Assembly: GCA_944388865.1 (NCBI GenBank)
Contig: CALXKM010000023.1
Span: 1 to 50,537 of the forward strand
Length of the DNA stretch: 50,537 nucleotides
From: an uncultured Duodenibacillus sp.
Lineage (GTDB): Bacteria; Pseudomonadota; Gammaproteobacteria; Burkholderiales; Burkholderiaceae_F
Direction: 5' to 3'
The notes under the pieces were generated by a model. It was not told the DNA's origin, did no database searches, and saw nothing but the letters and a program-made list of their open reading frames with translations. This document shows positions 24,577-31,887 of the stretch, piece after piece; within the stretch, counting starts at the first letter, position 1; each line of letters begins with the position of its first letter. A program made the position numbers and the translations under genes.

Positions 24577-26160
24577 ATGAACACAATTAGTCGCAGAACA
24601 ATGCTTTCAAGCGCAGCACTAGCCGCCATTGCTGCACCGGCTGCAACCGGTTTTGCCGCTAGCATCCATAACGACAAAGATGTGAAGTGGGATGCCGAAT
24701 ACGATGTTGTCGTCGTGGGCTTCGGAGGTGCAGGTGCTTCCGCGGCCATCAGCGCACACGATGCAGGTGCAAAGGTTTTGATCATTGAAAAAATGCCTTC
24801 CGGCGGCGGCAACACTGCTGTGTCAGCCGGCGGGGTCATGATTCCCAAGAATGCCAATGACGCCTACACATATCTGATGAAGACCTTCGAATACGCCAAA
24901 AACGACTGTGACGAAAAACAGGTTCGCATCTTTTGTGATTTGGCTGCAGAGTCAGATCAATATCTCAAAAGTCTCAAACCAGAAACCAAGTTGACGGTCT
25001 ACGGCTACGCTGGCTTTAAAACTCTGCCCTGTGCTGATACCATCCGTAAGTTCCGCGTACGTGCGAAAAAACCTGGCGGACCTGCACTGTGGGACGTTTA
25101 TACCTATGCCATCGAACAACGCAAGATTCCAGTCTGGTGTGAAACTCCCGCAATGGAGCTAATCCACCGTGATGGTGAAGTCGTTGGCGTTGTTGCCAAA
25201 CGCAAAGGTAAAAAAATTAACATCAAAGCTCGCAAAGCCGTAATTCTTGCTACGGGCGGATATGAATACGACACTGAAAGTCTGAAGAACTTTGCTCAGG
25301 GAGACATGATCGGAGGATTAGGCAATCCTGGCAACACCGGCGATGGTCTGCGCATGGCTCAAGCAATGGGAGCGAGAATCTGGCACATGACCAGTTATTC
25401 CTGTCCGCTCGGCTGTGATCTGCCAGGCTGTAAAGCACGCTTTTTCTTCGGCATCAGCGCTCCGAGCTATATCTATGTTGACAGTGACGGGAAGCGTTTC
25501 GTAGACGAAAAAACGGTCGATACTCACACGATGCTATACGCAACCAATAAGTTCGATCCAATTCGCCACCGCTATCCGGCCATTCCGGCATATGTAATTT
25601 TCGACGAGACTGCCCGCCTATCCGGCCCCATGGGCTTCCTGAACTCAGGCTATGCATCTGTGGTGGAAGGCTACCAGTGGAGCAAGGACAGTAGTCAGGA
25701 AATCAAAAACGGTGTAGTAATCAAAGCTGATACCATTGAGGAACTTGCCAGTAAGCTCGGACTTCCGCGTGATACTTTGAAAGCAACCGTCGAACGCTGG
25801 AACAAGGATGTATCCGCAGGCAAGGATACGGAATTCAACCGACCGATCCGCAAGAAAGCCGGTGACAAAGCAGCTTATCTGGATCACGATGCTCCGCTTT
25901 TCTCTGCGCCAATTGCAAAGGCTCCGTTTTATGCAATCAAACTCATGCCTTCGCTCTTGAATACACAGGGAGGTCCCAAACGTGATGCGTCGGCTCGAAT
26001 CCTTGATGTCACCGGAAAAGTTATTCCGCGTCTGTATGTAGCTGGAGAGCTTGGTTCAATCTGGGGATCCATTTATCAGGGAGCATGTAACAACGCAGAA
26101 TCGCTTGTCTTTGGACGTATTGCCGGTAAAAACGCTGCGGCCGAAAAAACCTGGAGTTAA
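24577..26160 (+). CDS. Tat-exported FAD fumarate-reductase-like flavoprotein
   Basis: The 527-residue protein has a twin-arginine leader (ISRRTMLSSAALAAIAAPAA) and then an FAD_binding_2 domain: VVVVGFGGAGASAAI near residues 43-57, EKMPSGGGNTAVSAGGVMI near 71-89, VILATGGYEYD, and VIPRLYVAGELGSIWG near 482. There is no FMN domain, so electrons should come from the separate tetraheme cytochrome encoded next. Where fumarate reductases have GGVHGANR this one reads GSIWGSIYQGACNNA, so the catalytic histidine and arginine positions differ and the substrate is probably not fumarate. AAGGAGG lies 5 nt before the chosen ATG. The frame opens at 24511 without such a site. Confidence 0.9.
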   Translation: MNTISRRTMLSSAALAAIAAPAATGFAASIHNDKDVKWDAEYDVVVVGFGGAGASAAISAHDAGAKVLIIEKMPSGGGNTAVSAGGVMIPKNANDAYTYLMKTFEYAKNDCDEKQVRIFCDLAAESDQYLKSLKPETKLTVYGYAGFKTLPCADTIRKFRVRAKKPGGPALWDVYTYAIEQRKIPVWCETPAMELIHRDGEVVGVVAKRKGKKINIKARKAVILATGGYEYDTESLKNFAQGDMIGGLGNPGNTGDGLRMAQAMGARIWHMTSYSCPLGCDLPGCKARFFFGISAPSYIYVDSDGKRFVDEKTVDTHTMLYATNKFDPIRHRYPAIPAYVIFDETARLSGPMGFLNSGYASVVEGYQWSKDSSQEIKNGVVIKADTIEELASKLGLPRDTLKATVERWNKDVSAGKDTEFNRPIRKKAGDKAAYLDHDAPLFSAPIAKAPFYAIKLMPSLLNTQGGPKRDASARILDVTGKVIPRLYVAGELGSIWGSIYQGACNNAESLVFGRIAGKNAAAEKTWS

Positions 26161-26189
26161 CCGCTAGATTTAACCAATAAGAAACCTTA

Positions 26190-26217
26190 TGAGCCGACAT
26201 TTTTAAATGTCGGCTCA
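26190..26217 (+). other. Perfect hairpin between flavoprotein and cytochrome genes
   Basis: TGAGCCGACATTT (26190-26202) and AAATGTCGGCTCA (26205-26217) form a 13-bp stem with a two-base gap. No U-tract follows. It could set the relative level of the two genes by partial termination or by protecting the 3' end of the flavoprotein message. Confidence 0.6.
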
Positions 26218-26241
26218 ATTATCAAGTGTGGGAGAATTGCC

Positions 26242-26583
26242 ATGAATCTCAACGTTAAGTCTCTATGCTTTGTTTCCGTTATCTGTGCTGTTCTTCTTAC
26301 TCAGGGCGCAAATGCGAAGCCTCTGGCCGACAGACATGCTGCGCGGGGCATTAAATGTGAAAATTGTCATCTAACGATGCCGCCGCAGAAAAACGTCAAA
26401 GAAACCGCCTGCATAGCTTGTCACGGAAATTACGAAAAACTTGCAAAACAAACTGAAGATCTCGATGTGAATCCGCACGAGAGTCATCAGGGCGAAGTTC
26501 CTTGCGGTCGCTGTCATTCTGGACACCAAAAGTCCGTGTTGTTCTGCAACGGGTGCCATGAATTTCCGTTATCCGTTCCTTGA
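26242..26583 (+). CDS. Periplasmic tetraheme cytochrome c
   Basis: The 113-residue protein has a Sec signal peptide (MNLNVKSLCFVSVICAVLL to about residue 25) and four CxxCH haem-binding motifs at 39-43, 57-61, 88-92 and 102-106, with extra histidines (HAARG, HESH) for distal ligation. It resembles the small tetraheme domain fused to or partnered with flavocytochrome c reductases in Shewanella and Wolinella. It should pass electrons from a membrane quinol oxidase to the flavoprotein encoded upstream. No membrane cytochrome (CymA/NrfH type) is in the window. GGGAGA precedes the ATG. Confidence 0.92.
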   Translation: MNLNVKSLCFVSVICAVLLTQGANAKPLADRHAARGIKCENCHLTMPPQKNVKETACIACHGNYEKLAKQTEDLDVNPHESHQGEVPCGRCHSGHQKSVLFCNGCHEFPLSVP

Positions 26584-26639
26584 CAAATAAGCACTACTCG
26601 CAGAAAGAAGAGGCTTAAGCAACTACAACATTTTGCCTA

Positions 26640-26669
26640 TTGACAGCACCAACGCAAAACAGCTAGATT
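26640..26669 (+). promoter_or_regulatory. Sigma-70 promoter of the trp leader operon
   Basis: TTGACA (26640-26645) is a perfect -35, and TAGATT (26664-26669) at 18 nt spacing serves as -10. Transcription would start about 35 nt before the trp leader peptide ORF. Confidence 0.7.
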
Positions 26670-26710
26670 GTGCGCACCAAGGTTGTTTTTCCTCCAAAAG
26701 GAATTTAGAT

Positions 26711-26770
26711 ATGTCCACGTTCACCGCACGCGTTCATCAGGCTCAGTCCTGGCGCTGGCACCTCTCTTAA
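26711..26770 (+). CDS. trpL: trp operon leader peptide
   Basis: A 19-codon ORF, MSTFTARVHQAQSWRWHLS, carries two Trp codons (residues 14 and 16) around one Arg just before its stop. Its place between a promoter and a terminator hairpin, upstream of trpD, is that of a transcription-attenuation leader: ribosome stalling at the Trp codons when charged tRNA-Trp is scarce favours the antiterminator. Its upstream ribosome-binding site is weak (AAAGGA at about 26696-26701). Confidence 0.87.
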   Translation: MSTFTARVHQAQSWRWHLS

Positions 26771-26773
26771 GGA

Positions 26774-26849
26774 GCGGGTGTCTTTCGGTGCACATTTAAA
26801 ACAACCATCAAGCCATTGAAACCCGCGGACCTGAAGTCGGCGGGTTTTT
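26774..26849 (+). promoter_or_regulatory. trp attenuator: antiterminator and terminator arms
   Basis: The terminator is AAACCCGC (26819-26826) with GCGGGTTT (26840-26847), extended inside by GAC/GTC around loop CTGAA, followed by five Ts. The antiterminator is GCGGGT (26774-26779), right after the leader stop, which can pair with ACCCGC (26821-26826) and disrupt the terminator. The leader end GGCACC can in turn pair with GGTGTC or GGTGC in the second segment. This is the classic four-segment arrangement. A 204-nt stretch without further features follows to trpD. Confidence 0.85.
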
Positions 26850-27053
26850 CGTATCCCAGACAAGCAAATTCTTCCGTCTTCAGGCACCTCAGGCAAACCT
26901 AAAAAAAACCGGATGCAGGAAGACGAAAAATGACAAAGCAATTCTTCAGACAGGGCGCAAGCTTCAATCCCCTCGCAAAACCGCGATGGCGCAAAGAAAA
27001 GACAAACGGTCCCAATTGCAACGTTTTTTCTTTTCTTTCAAAGGATTTTCATC

Positions 27054-28106
27054 ATGACGCCCGCACTCGAACAACTCTATCGTCGCCAAGATCTCTCGGC
27101 TCTTGAGGCTGAAGAACTCTTTACGAAAATCTTCAACGGCGAGACCGACCCAGCCGTTTTCGCCTCGCTTCTGACCGCGCTCAAAATGAAGGGCGAAGCG
27201 CCGCAGGAAATCGCCGGCGCCGCACGCGCCATGGTTCGTCAGGCCGTGCATTTTCCGCGTCCGGCCGGCATTGAAATCGGTGAAATCGTGGGCACCGGCG
27301 GCGACGGCATGCACTCGATCAACGTCTCGAGCATCTCGGCGCTGTGCGCGGCCGCCAACGGCCTGAAAATCGCCAAGCACGGCAACAAAAGCGTGAGCTC
27401 GCAAACGGGCGCCTCGGATCTTTTGTCCGCTCTGGGCTTTTGCATTACGCCCACGCCAGAAGAGGCCGCGCGGCTTCTGATGGAAACGGGCTTTGCCTTT
27501 TGCTTTGCTCCTCTTTATCACCCGGCGATGCGCCACGTCATGCCCGTGCGCAAGGCGCTTGGCACGCGCACGATCTTCAACATCCTGGGTCCCCTTACCA
27601 GCCCCGCGCGTCCTGACTACGCCGTCATCGGCGTTTATGCTCCGGGCTTGATTGAACCCGTTGCCAAGACCTTAAAAGAGCTCGGCATGAAGCGCGGCTT
27701 CGTCGTGCACGGCTGCGGCTTTGACGAGGTCTGCATCACGGGCCGCACCGAGTACGCCGAACTCAGAGAAGACGGCTCGATCAAGACGTCCTTCTTTACG
27801 CCGTCCGACTTCGGCGTTACCCGCTCGTACGACAATGAGGACTTCGCCGGCGGGCTGCCGGCGCAAAACGCCGAACTCGCTCTTGCCATTGTCTCGGGAC
27901 GCGGCAGCCGCGCGCACAACGACATGATTGCCGCCAATACCGCGCTTCTTTTGCTCGCAGGAAACCGCGTGGGTACACTATCTGAAGGACTTAAGCTCGC
28001 GCACGAGACCCTCGCCGAGGCACGCGCAATGTCCGTCATCAACGCTCATCGCGCATTTGCCTCGAAGTACGCGCCTCAAAGCGCTGCGGCGCAAAAGGCT
28101 GCCTGA
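27054..28106 (+). CDS. trpD: Anthranilate phosphoribosyltransferase TrpD
   Basis: TrpD transfers phosphoribose from PRPP to anthranilate in tryptophan synthesis. The 350-residue product has the N-terminal helical domain, the PRPP loop VGTGGDGMHSINVS near residues 80-93, KHGNKSVSSQTGASDLL near 107-123 and the Mg-site region GFDEV. Length is normal for the family. It is the first gene after the trp attenuator. AAAGGA lies about 10 nt before the ATG. No trpE, trpG, trpC or trpF is beside it, unlike the usual trpE-G-D-C order of betaproteobacteria. Confidence 0.95.
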   Translation: MTPALEQLYRRQDLSALEAEELFTKIFNGETDPAVFASLLTALKMKGEAPQEIAGAARAMVRQAVHFPRPAGIEIGEIVGTGGDGMHSINVSSISALCAAANGLKIAKHGNKSVSSQTGASDLLSALGFCITPTPEEAARLLMETGFAFCFAPLYHPAMRHVMPVRKALGTRTIFNILGPLTSPARPDYAVIGVYAPGLIEPVAKTLKELGMKRGFVVHGCGFDEVCITGRTEYAELREDGSIKTSFFTPSDFGVTRSYDNEDFAGGLPAQNAELALAIVSGRGSRAHNDMIAANTALLLLAGNRVGTLSEGLKLAHETLAEARAMSVINAHRAFASKYAPQSAAAQKAA

Positions 28107-28187
28107 CATGCCGAGCCCCTCGAATTCATCACAGTCTGCAGTCTTTTCGAGAACAACACGAAAAAACAATTAAAAGGATCCATCATC

Positions 28188-29426
28188 ATGCTGCTTAATC
28201 CCTTCTTCGGCCGCTTCGGCGGACAATACATCCCCGAAATCCTGATCCCGGCGCTCGATCAGCTTGAAGCCGCTTTCGTCGAAGCCCGCGAGGATCCAGC
28301 CTTTCGCTCCGAGCTCTCAGAGCTTCTCACCACGTACGCCGGCCGTCCCACGCCGCTCACGCTGTGCCGCAACCTTACGCAGGGCACGGCAGCCAAGCTC
28401 TACCTCAAGCGCGAAGACCTCGTGCACGGCGGTGCGCACAAGACCAATCAAGTGCTCGGACAAGCTCTTTTGGCCCGCCGCATGGGAAAGACGCGCATCA
28501 TTGCGGAAACGGGCGCAGGCCAGCACGGCGTGGCAACGGCTCTGGCTTGTGCACTGCTGGGCTTTAAGTGCCGCATCTACATGGGCGCAAAGGACGTCGA
28601 GCGCCAGATGCCCAACGTCTTTCGCATGGAACTCATGGGCGCAGAAGTCGTCCCCATCACCGAGGGCGTGGGCACCCTCAAGGAAGCCTGCAACGCTGCG
28701 CTCAAAGATTGGGCAGGTTCCTTTGAAGACACCCACTACATGCTGGGCACGGCCGCAGGTCCTCACCCCTTCCCGACCATCGTGCGCGAATTTCAAAAAG
28801 TCATTGGCGAAGAAGCCAAAAAGCAGTTCATGGCCGCTGAAGCAGGCTTGCCCGATGCCGTAATCGCCGCCGTCGGCGGCGGCTCCAACGCCATCGGTCT
28901 TTTCGCCGACTTCGTCAAGGAAGAAGGCGTCAAGCTGATCGGCGTCGAGCCCGCAGGCAAGGGTCTCAACACCCACGAGCACGGCGCAACGCTTTGCAAG
29001 GGCACCGAGGGCATCTTCTTTGGCGCAAGAAGCCTCAACATGCAGACTTCCGACGGTCAGATCGAAGAATCCTATTCGATTTCGGCTGGGCTCGACTTCC
29101 CCTCGGTGGGCCCCGAGCACGCCTATCTGCAGGAAATCGGCCGCGCCCAGTATGTAGCGGCCACCGACAAAGAGGCGCTTGCGGCCTTCATGGAACTGTC
29201 GCTTAAAGAAGGCATCATCCCGGCGCTTGAAAGTTCTCACGCTCTGGCCTATGCCTTAAAGCTCATTCGCGAAAATCCCGACAAGCCCCAAAAGATCATC
29301 GTCAACCTTTCGGGCCGCGGCGACAAGGACATCTTTCAGGTTGCCAAGCGGCTGGAAGCCGATGGCTTGATGCACGACGGGCATCTCAAGGCCGACATCG
29401 TGCAGGCGCTACGCAGCGAGCAGTAA
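28188..29426 (+). CDS. trpB: Tryptophan synthase beta chain TrpB
   Basis: TrpB joins indole and serine using PLP. The 412-residue product opens with [14 protein letters not shown], has the PLP lysine Lys85 in GGAHKTNQ, the glycine-rich phosphate loop [10 protein letters not shown], and GVEPAG. It matches the TrpB1 class that pairs with TrpA. AAAAGGATCC precedes the ATG. It lies 81 nt after trpD and 32 nt before trpA, in the attenuated operon. Confidence 0.96.
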   Translation: MLLNPFFGRFGGQYIPEILIPALDQLEAAFVEAREDPAFRSELSELLTTYAGRPTPLTLCRNLTQGTAAKLYLKREDLVHGGAHKTNQVLGQALLARRMGKTRIIAETGAGQHGVATALACALLGFKCRIYMGAKDVERQMPNVFRMELMGAEVVPITEGVGTLKEACNAALKDWAGSFEDTHYMLGTAAGPHPFPTIVREFQKVIGEEAKKQFMAAEAGLPDAVIAAVGGGSNAIGLFADFVKEEGVKLIGVEPAGKGLNTHEHGATLCKGTEGIFFGARSLNMQTSDGQIEESYSISAGLDFPSVGPEHAYLQEIGRAQYVAATDKEALAAFMELSLKEGIIPALESSHALAYALKLIRENPDKPQKIIVNLSGRGDKDIFQVAKRLEADGLMHDGHLKADIVQALRSEQ

Positions 29427-29458
29427 AAACAACGCAAAGATTTCAGAGGAAGAAAATC

Positions 29459-30286
29459 ATGACGACACAACGTTTTGAAAAGATGTTCGCCGCGCTCAAG
29501 GAAAAAAACGAAGGCGCCTTCGTCGCCTTCGTCAATCTGTGCGACCCGACCGAAGAGATGAGCCTTGAAATTCTCGAAACGCTCGCCGCCGCCGGCGTCG
29601 ATGCGCTCGAGCTCGGCATTCCGTTTTCCGACCCCTGCGCCGATGGCCCTGTCATCATGCAAAGCGCCAAACGCGCCCTTGATGCGGGAGCCGGCACGGC
29701 CAAGTGCATGAACGTCATTGAAAAATTCCGCGACAGGCACCCCGACATGCCCGTGAGCATCATGATTTACGCCAACTTGGTGTTTGCTCCGGGCATTGAG
29801 AACTTCTTTGCCATGTGCGCAGCAAGCGGCGTCGACTCGGTGCTTATTCCCGATCTTCCGCTTGAGATGCGCGAGATGGATCCGAGCTTTGACAACGCCG
29901 CCAAAGCTCACGGCATCGGTCTGGTTGCCATTGCGCCGCCCAACGCCAGACGCGACCATCTGCCGATTCTGGCCCGAGCAAGCGCGGGCTACGTGTACCT
30001 GCTCTCGCGACCGGGCATCACCGGGGCCAACAATCCGGCGCACATGCCTGCCGAAGAGATCATTGAAGCTCTAAAAAAGGCAAACGCCGCTCCCGGACTG
30101 CTGGGCTTTGGCGTGAGCACCTGCGAGCACGTGCGTCACGCCCTGCAGTGCGGCGCCGCCGGCGTCATCGTGGGTTCGGCAATCGTGCGCATCATTAACG
30201 AATATCTCAATGAACCAGAGACGATGTTGGCTCAGATCACCGACTATGTACGTACGATGAAGGCTGCCACGCGCATGGCCGCATAA
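29459..30286 (+). CDS. trpA: Tryptophan synthase alpha chain TrpA
   Basis: TrpA cleaves indole-3-glycerol phosphate to indole, which passes by tunnel to TrpB. The 275-residue TIM-barrel has the catalytic pair Glu51 in LELGIPFSDP and Asp62 in CADGPV, LIPDLPLE near 130 and the phosphate site GFGVSTCEHV. AGAGGAAG lies before the ATG. It is the last gene of the operon and converges on a RidA-like gene. Confidence 0.95.
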   Translation: MTTQRFEKMFAALKEKNEGAFVAFVNLCDPTEEMSLEILETLAAAGVDALELGIPFSDPCADGPVIMQSAKRALDAGAGTAKCMNVIEKFRDRHPDMPVSIMIYANLVFAPGIENFFAMCAASGVDSVLIPDLPLEMREMDPSFDNAAKAHGIGLVAIAPPNARRDHLPILARASAGYVYLLSRPGITGANNPAHMPAEEIIEALKKANAAPGLLGFGVSTCEHVRHALQCGAAGVIVGSAIVRIINEYLNEPETMLAQITDYVRTMKAATRMAA

Positions 30287-30291
30287 TCACA

Positions 30292-30350
30292 ACAAACAAA
30301 ACCGGCATCGCTCGCGCACAATTTGCTTTGCGTGCAGAGCCGATGCCGGT
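30292..30350 (-). terminator. Bidirectional-type hairpin, terminator of the RidA-like gene
   Basis: ACCGGCATCG (30301-30310) and CGATGCCGGT (30341-30350) pair perfectly, with a further CTC/GAG inside. On the minus strand the stem is followed by TTTTGTTTG, serving the RidA-like gene. The same stem lies 14 nt past trpA on the + strand, without a T-run. Confidence 0.75.
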
Positions 30351-30379
30351 TCAAGAAAACGGGACATTGCTCCCGCTTT

Positions 30380-30838
30380 TTATTGGACTTCTACCACTGC
30401 GCAGATTTCCACAGGGCTTCCTTCGGGCAATTCGTTGGCGCCAAGCGCAATGCGAGCGGCCACGCCTGCCTGACCATAGAGCTCCTTAAAAAGAGCCGAT
30501 GCGCCGTTGATGACCTGCGGGTGCTCTTCAAAACCCTTGGCGCAGCGCACATAGCCCATCACCTGCACGAACTGCTTGATTTTGTCCAGATCGCCCAGCT
30601 CAAGCTTGAGCACGGCAAGAATGTTGAGCGCTGCAAGCTGCGCGGCTTTTTGCGCCTGTTCAATCGTCAGATCATCGCCTACGACGCCCTTGACCTGCAG
30701 CACGCTGTTGATGTCGGGCGTTTGACCCGAAACATAGACCAGATTTCCTACGCGACGCGTAAAAACATAAAGCCCTGCAGGGGCAGCTACGGGCGGAAGT
30801 TCAAGCCCCATTTCTTTGAGTTTTTGCTCGACAAGCAT
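30380..30838 (-). CDS. RidA/YjgF-family protein (YjgF_like_1 group)
   Basis: The 152-residue protein belongs to the Rid family of small trimeric enamine/imine deaminases. YVSGQTPD near residues 44-51 and RIALGANELPEGSPVEI at the C-terminus are characteristic. It has the longer form of the YjgF_YER057c_UK114_like_1 group, where the arginine of canonical RidA is often replaced, so deaminase activity is not assured. The frame extends to 30898. GGAG lies 9 nt before ATG 30838 and only 3 nt before ATG 30844, so I took the inner one. It may remove reactive enamines from PLP enzymes; the neighbouring TrpB is one. Confidence 0.83.
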   Translation of the reverse strand: MLVEQKLKEMGLELPPVAAPAGLYVFTRRVGNLVYVSGQTPDINSVLQVKGVVGDDLTIEQAQKAAQLAALNILAVLKLELGDLDKIKQFVQVMGYVRCAKGFEEHPQVINGASALFKELYGQAGVAARIALGANELPEGSPVEICAVVEVQ

Positions 30839-30983
30839 CAACATGTTCTCCAAAAAACTATTCCATCGCCGTTGACAAACGGACTTTTTTTCGGTCATTT
30901 ATTCTACTGACCTGTCGCATCCAAAACTTAAGACAAGATATCCTTTCTCACTCAAGATATTGCTTTACTGGTAGGTTGTGGCC

Positions 30984-31532
30984 ATGACCTCTTTTCAGAT
31001 CTCTCTCAAGCCGCTTTCTGAAAGCGCCCGAGAAAACTTCATCGAGGAACTTCAGCGGGCATTTCAGTGCGCTGCCGAATTTTGGCTCGGCCCGCTCGAT
31101 AAAAAAGCCATTCCCAGAGCTGATATAGAGGCTTCGCTCAACACACCCGGCGCGCAGGCGCTTGTCATCGAACACAACGGCAAAACCGTCGGCGGCGCCG
31201 TCGTCATTATTGACGAGCACAAGCAGAAGAACTCTTTGGATCTTTTTTTCATCAAACAGTCGGCCTCAAGCCGAGGCCTGGGCTTTGCCGCTTGGCAGGC
31301 AATTGAAGCGCGCTACCCGCGCACCAAGCTATGGCGCACCGCAACGCCATACTTCGACAAGCGAAATATCCATTTTTACGTCAACAAATGCGGCTTTGAC
31401 ATCGTGGAATTTATAAACCCGCATCACCCAGCCGTCGACGACAAGCCAACCGATGCACCCGGACTCGAGTACTTCTTTCGCTTTGAAAAGACCATGCACC
31501 GCAGACCTCTCCCAAAGAAGAGCAAAGCTTGA
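30984..31532 (+). CDS. GNAT-family N-acetyltransferase
   Basis: The 182-residue product has the GNAT fold: VIEHNGKTVGGAVVIIDEH near 55-73, SLDLFFIKQSASSRGLGFAAWQAIE near 79-103 with the acetyl-CoA loop SSRGLG in place of the usual Q/RxxGxG/A, and KRNIHFYVNKCGFDIVEF near 128-145. Substrate unknown. The frame opens at a GTG six bases earlier; the ATG at 30984 has AGG about 9 nt upstream. Confidence 0.8.
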   Translation: MTSFQISLKPLSESARENFIEELQRAFQCAAEFWLGPLDKKAIPRADIEASLNTPGAQALVIEHNGKTVGGAVVIIDEHKQKNSLDLFFIKQSASSRGLGFAAWQAIEARYPRTKLWRTATPYFDKRNIHFYVNKCGFDIVEFINPHHPAVDDKPTDAPGLEYFFRFEKTMHRRPLPKKSKA

Positions 31533-31800
31533 GACGATGCCTGCTGTCGGTATCGTATAATGCGCGCTCTGCCAAGCTTTTGCCGGCAGCCTTTTAGAGT
31601 TGACTTGGATTAGACGAGTCAGCAAATTGAGCCGGTTGCGCAAGCTGCGTTTTTTTCAACGCGCCGTCCGATGCCCGCAAACCAAAAATCGCTACAAAAA
31701 CCGGCATCCATGCCAAGTCAAAGCGAAAAAGCGCGAGCCTTCGGACACTTTCCGCACAACAATTTCCGAACCTGAACAAGCTGATTTTTTTCCGTATTGC

Positions 31801-31844
31801 GTTCAGCTCACTGAACAAATGCCAGAGAGCTTGTTGTTGCTCTC
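31801..31844 (+). other. Two consecutive hairpins in the rhlE leader
   Basis: GTTCAG-CTCA-CTGAAC (31801-31816) and GAGAGC (31825-31830) with GCTCTC (31839-31844) are perfect small stems just upstream of the helicase start. The surrounding 355-nt gap (31533-31887) holds no gene. A TATAAT at 31556-31561 is a possible -10 without a good -35. A structured leader is a plausible target for autoregulation by the helicase, which is inference. Confidence 0.45.
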
Positions 31845-31887
31845 TATGCGTTTCGAGTTCGGGACACACTAGATAAACAAAATATTT

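Noticed and set aside
28317-29240. 307-aa frame antisense to trpB
   Set aside because: Shadow of a well-conserved gene, with no initiation signal and an unnatural composition.
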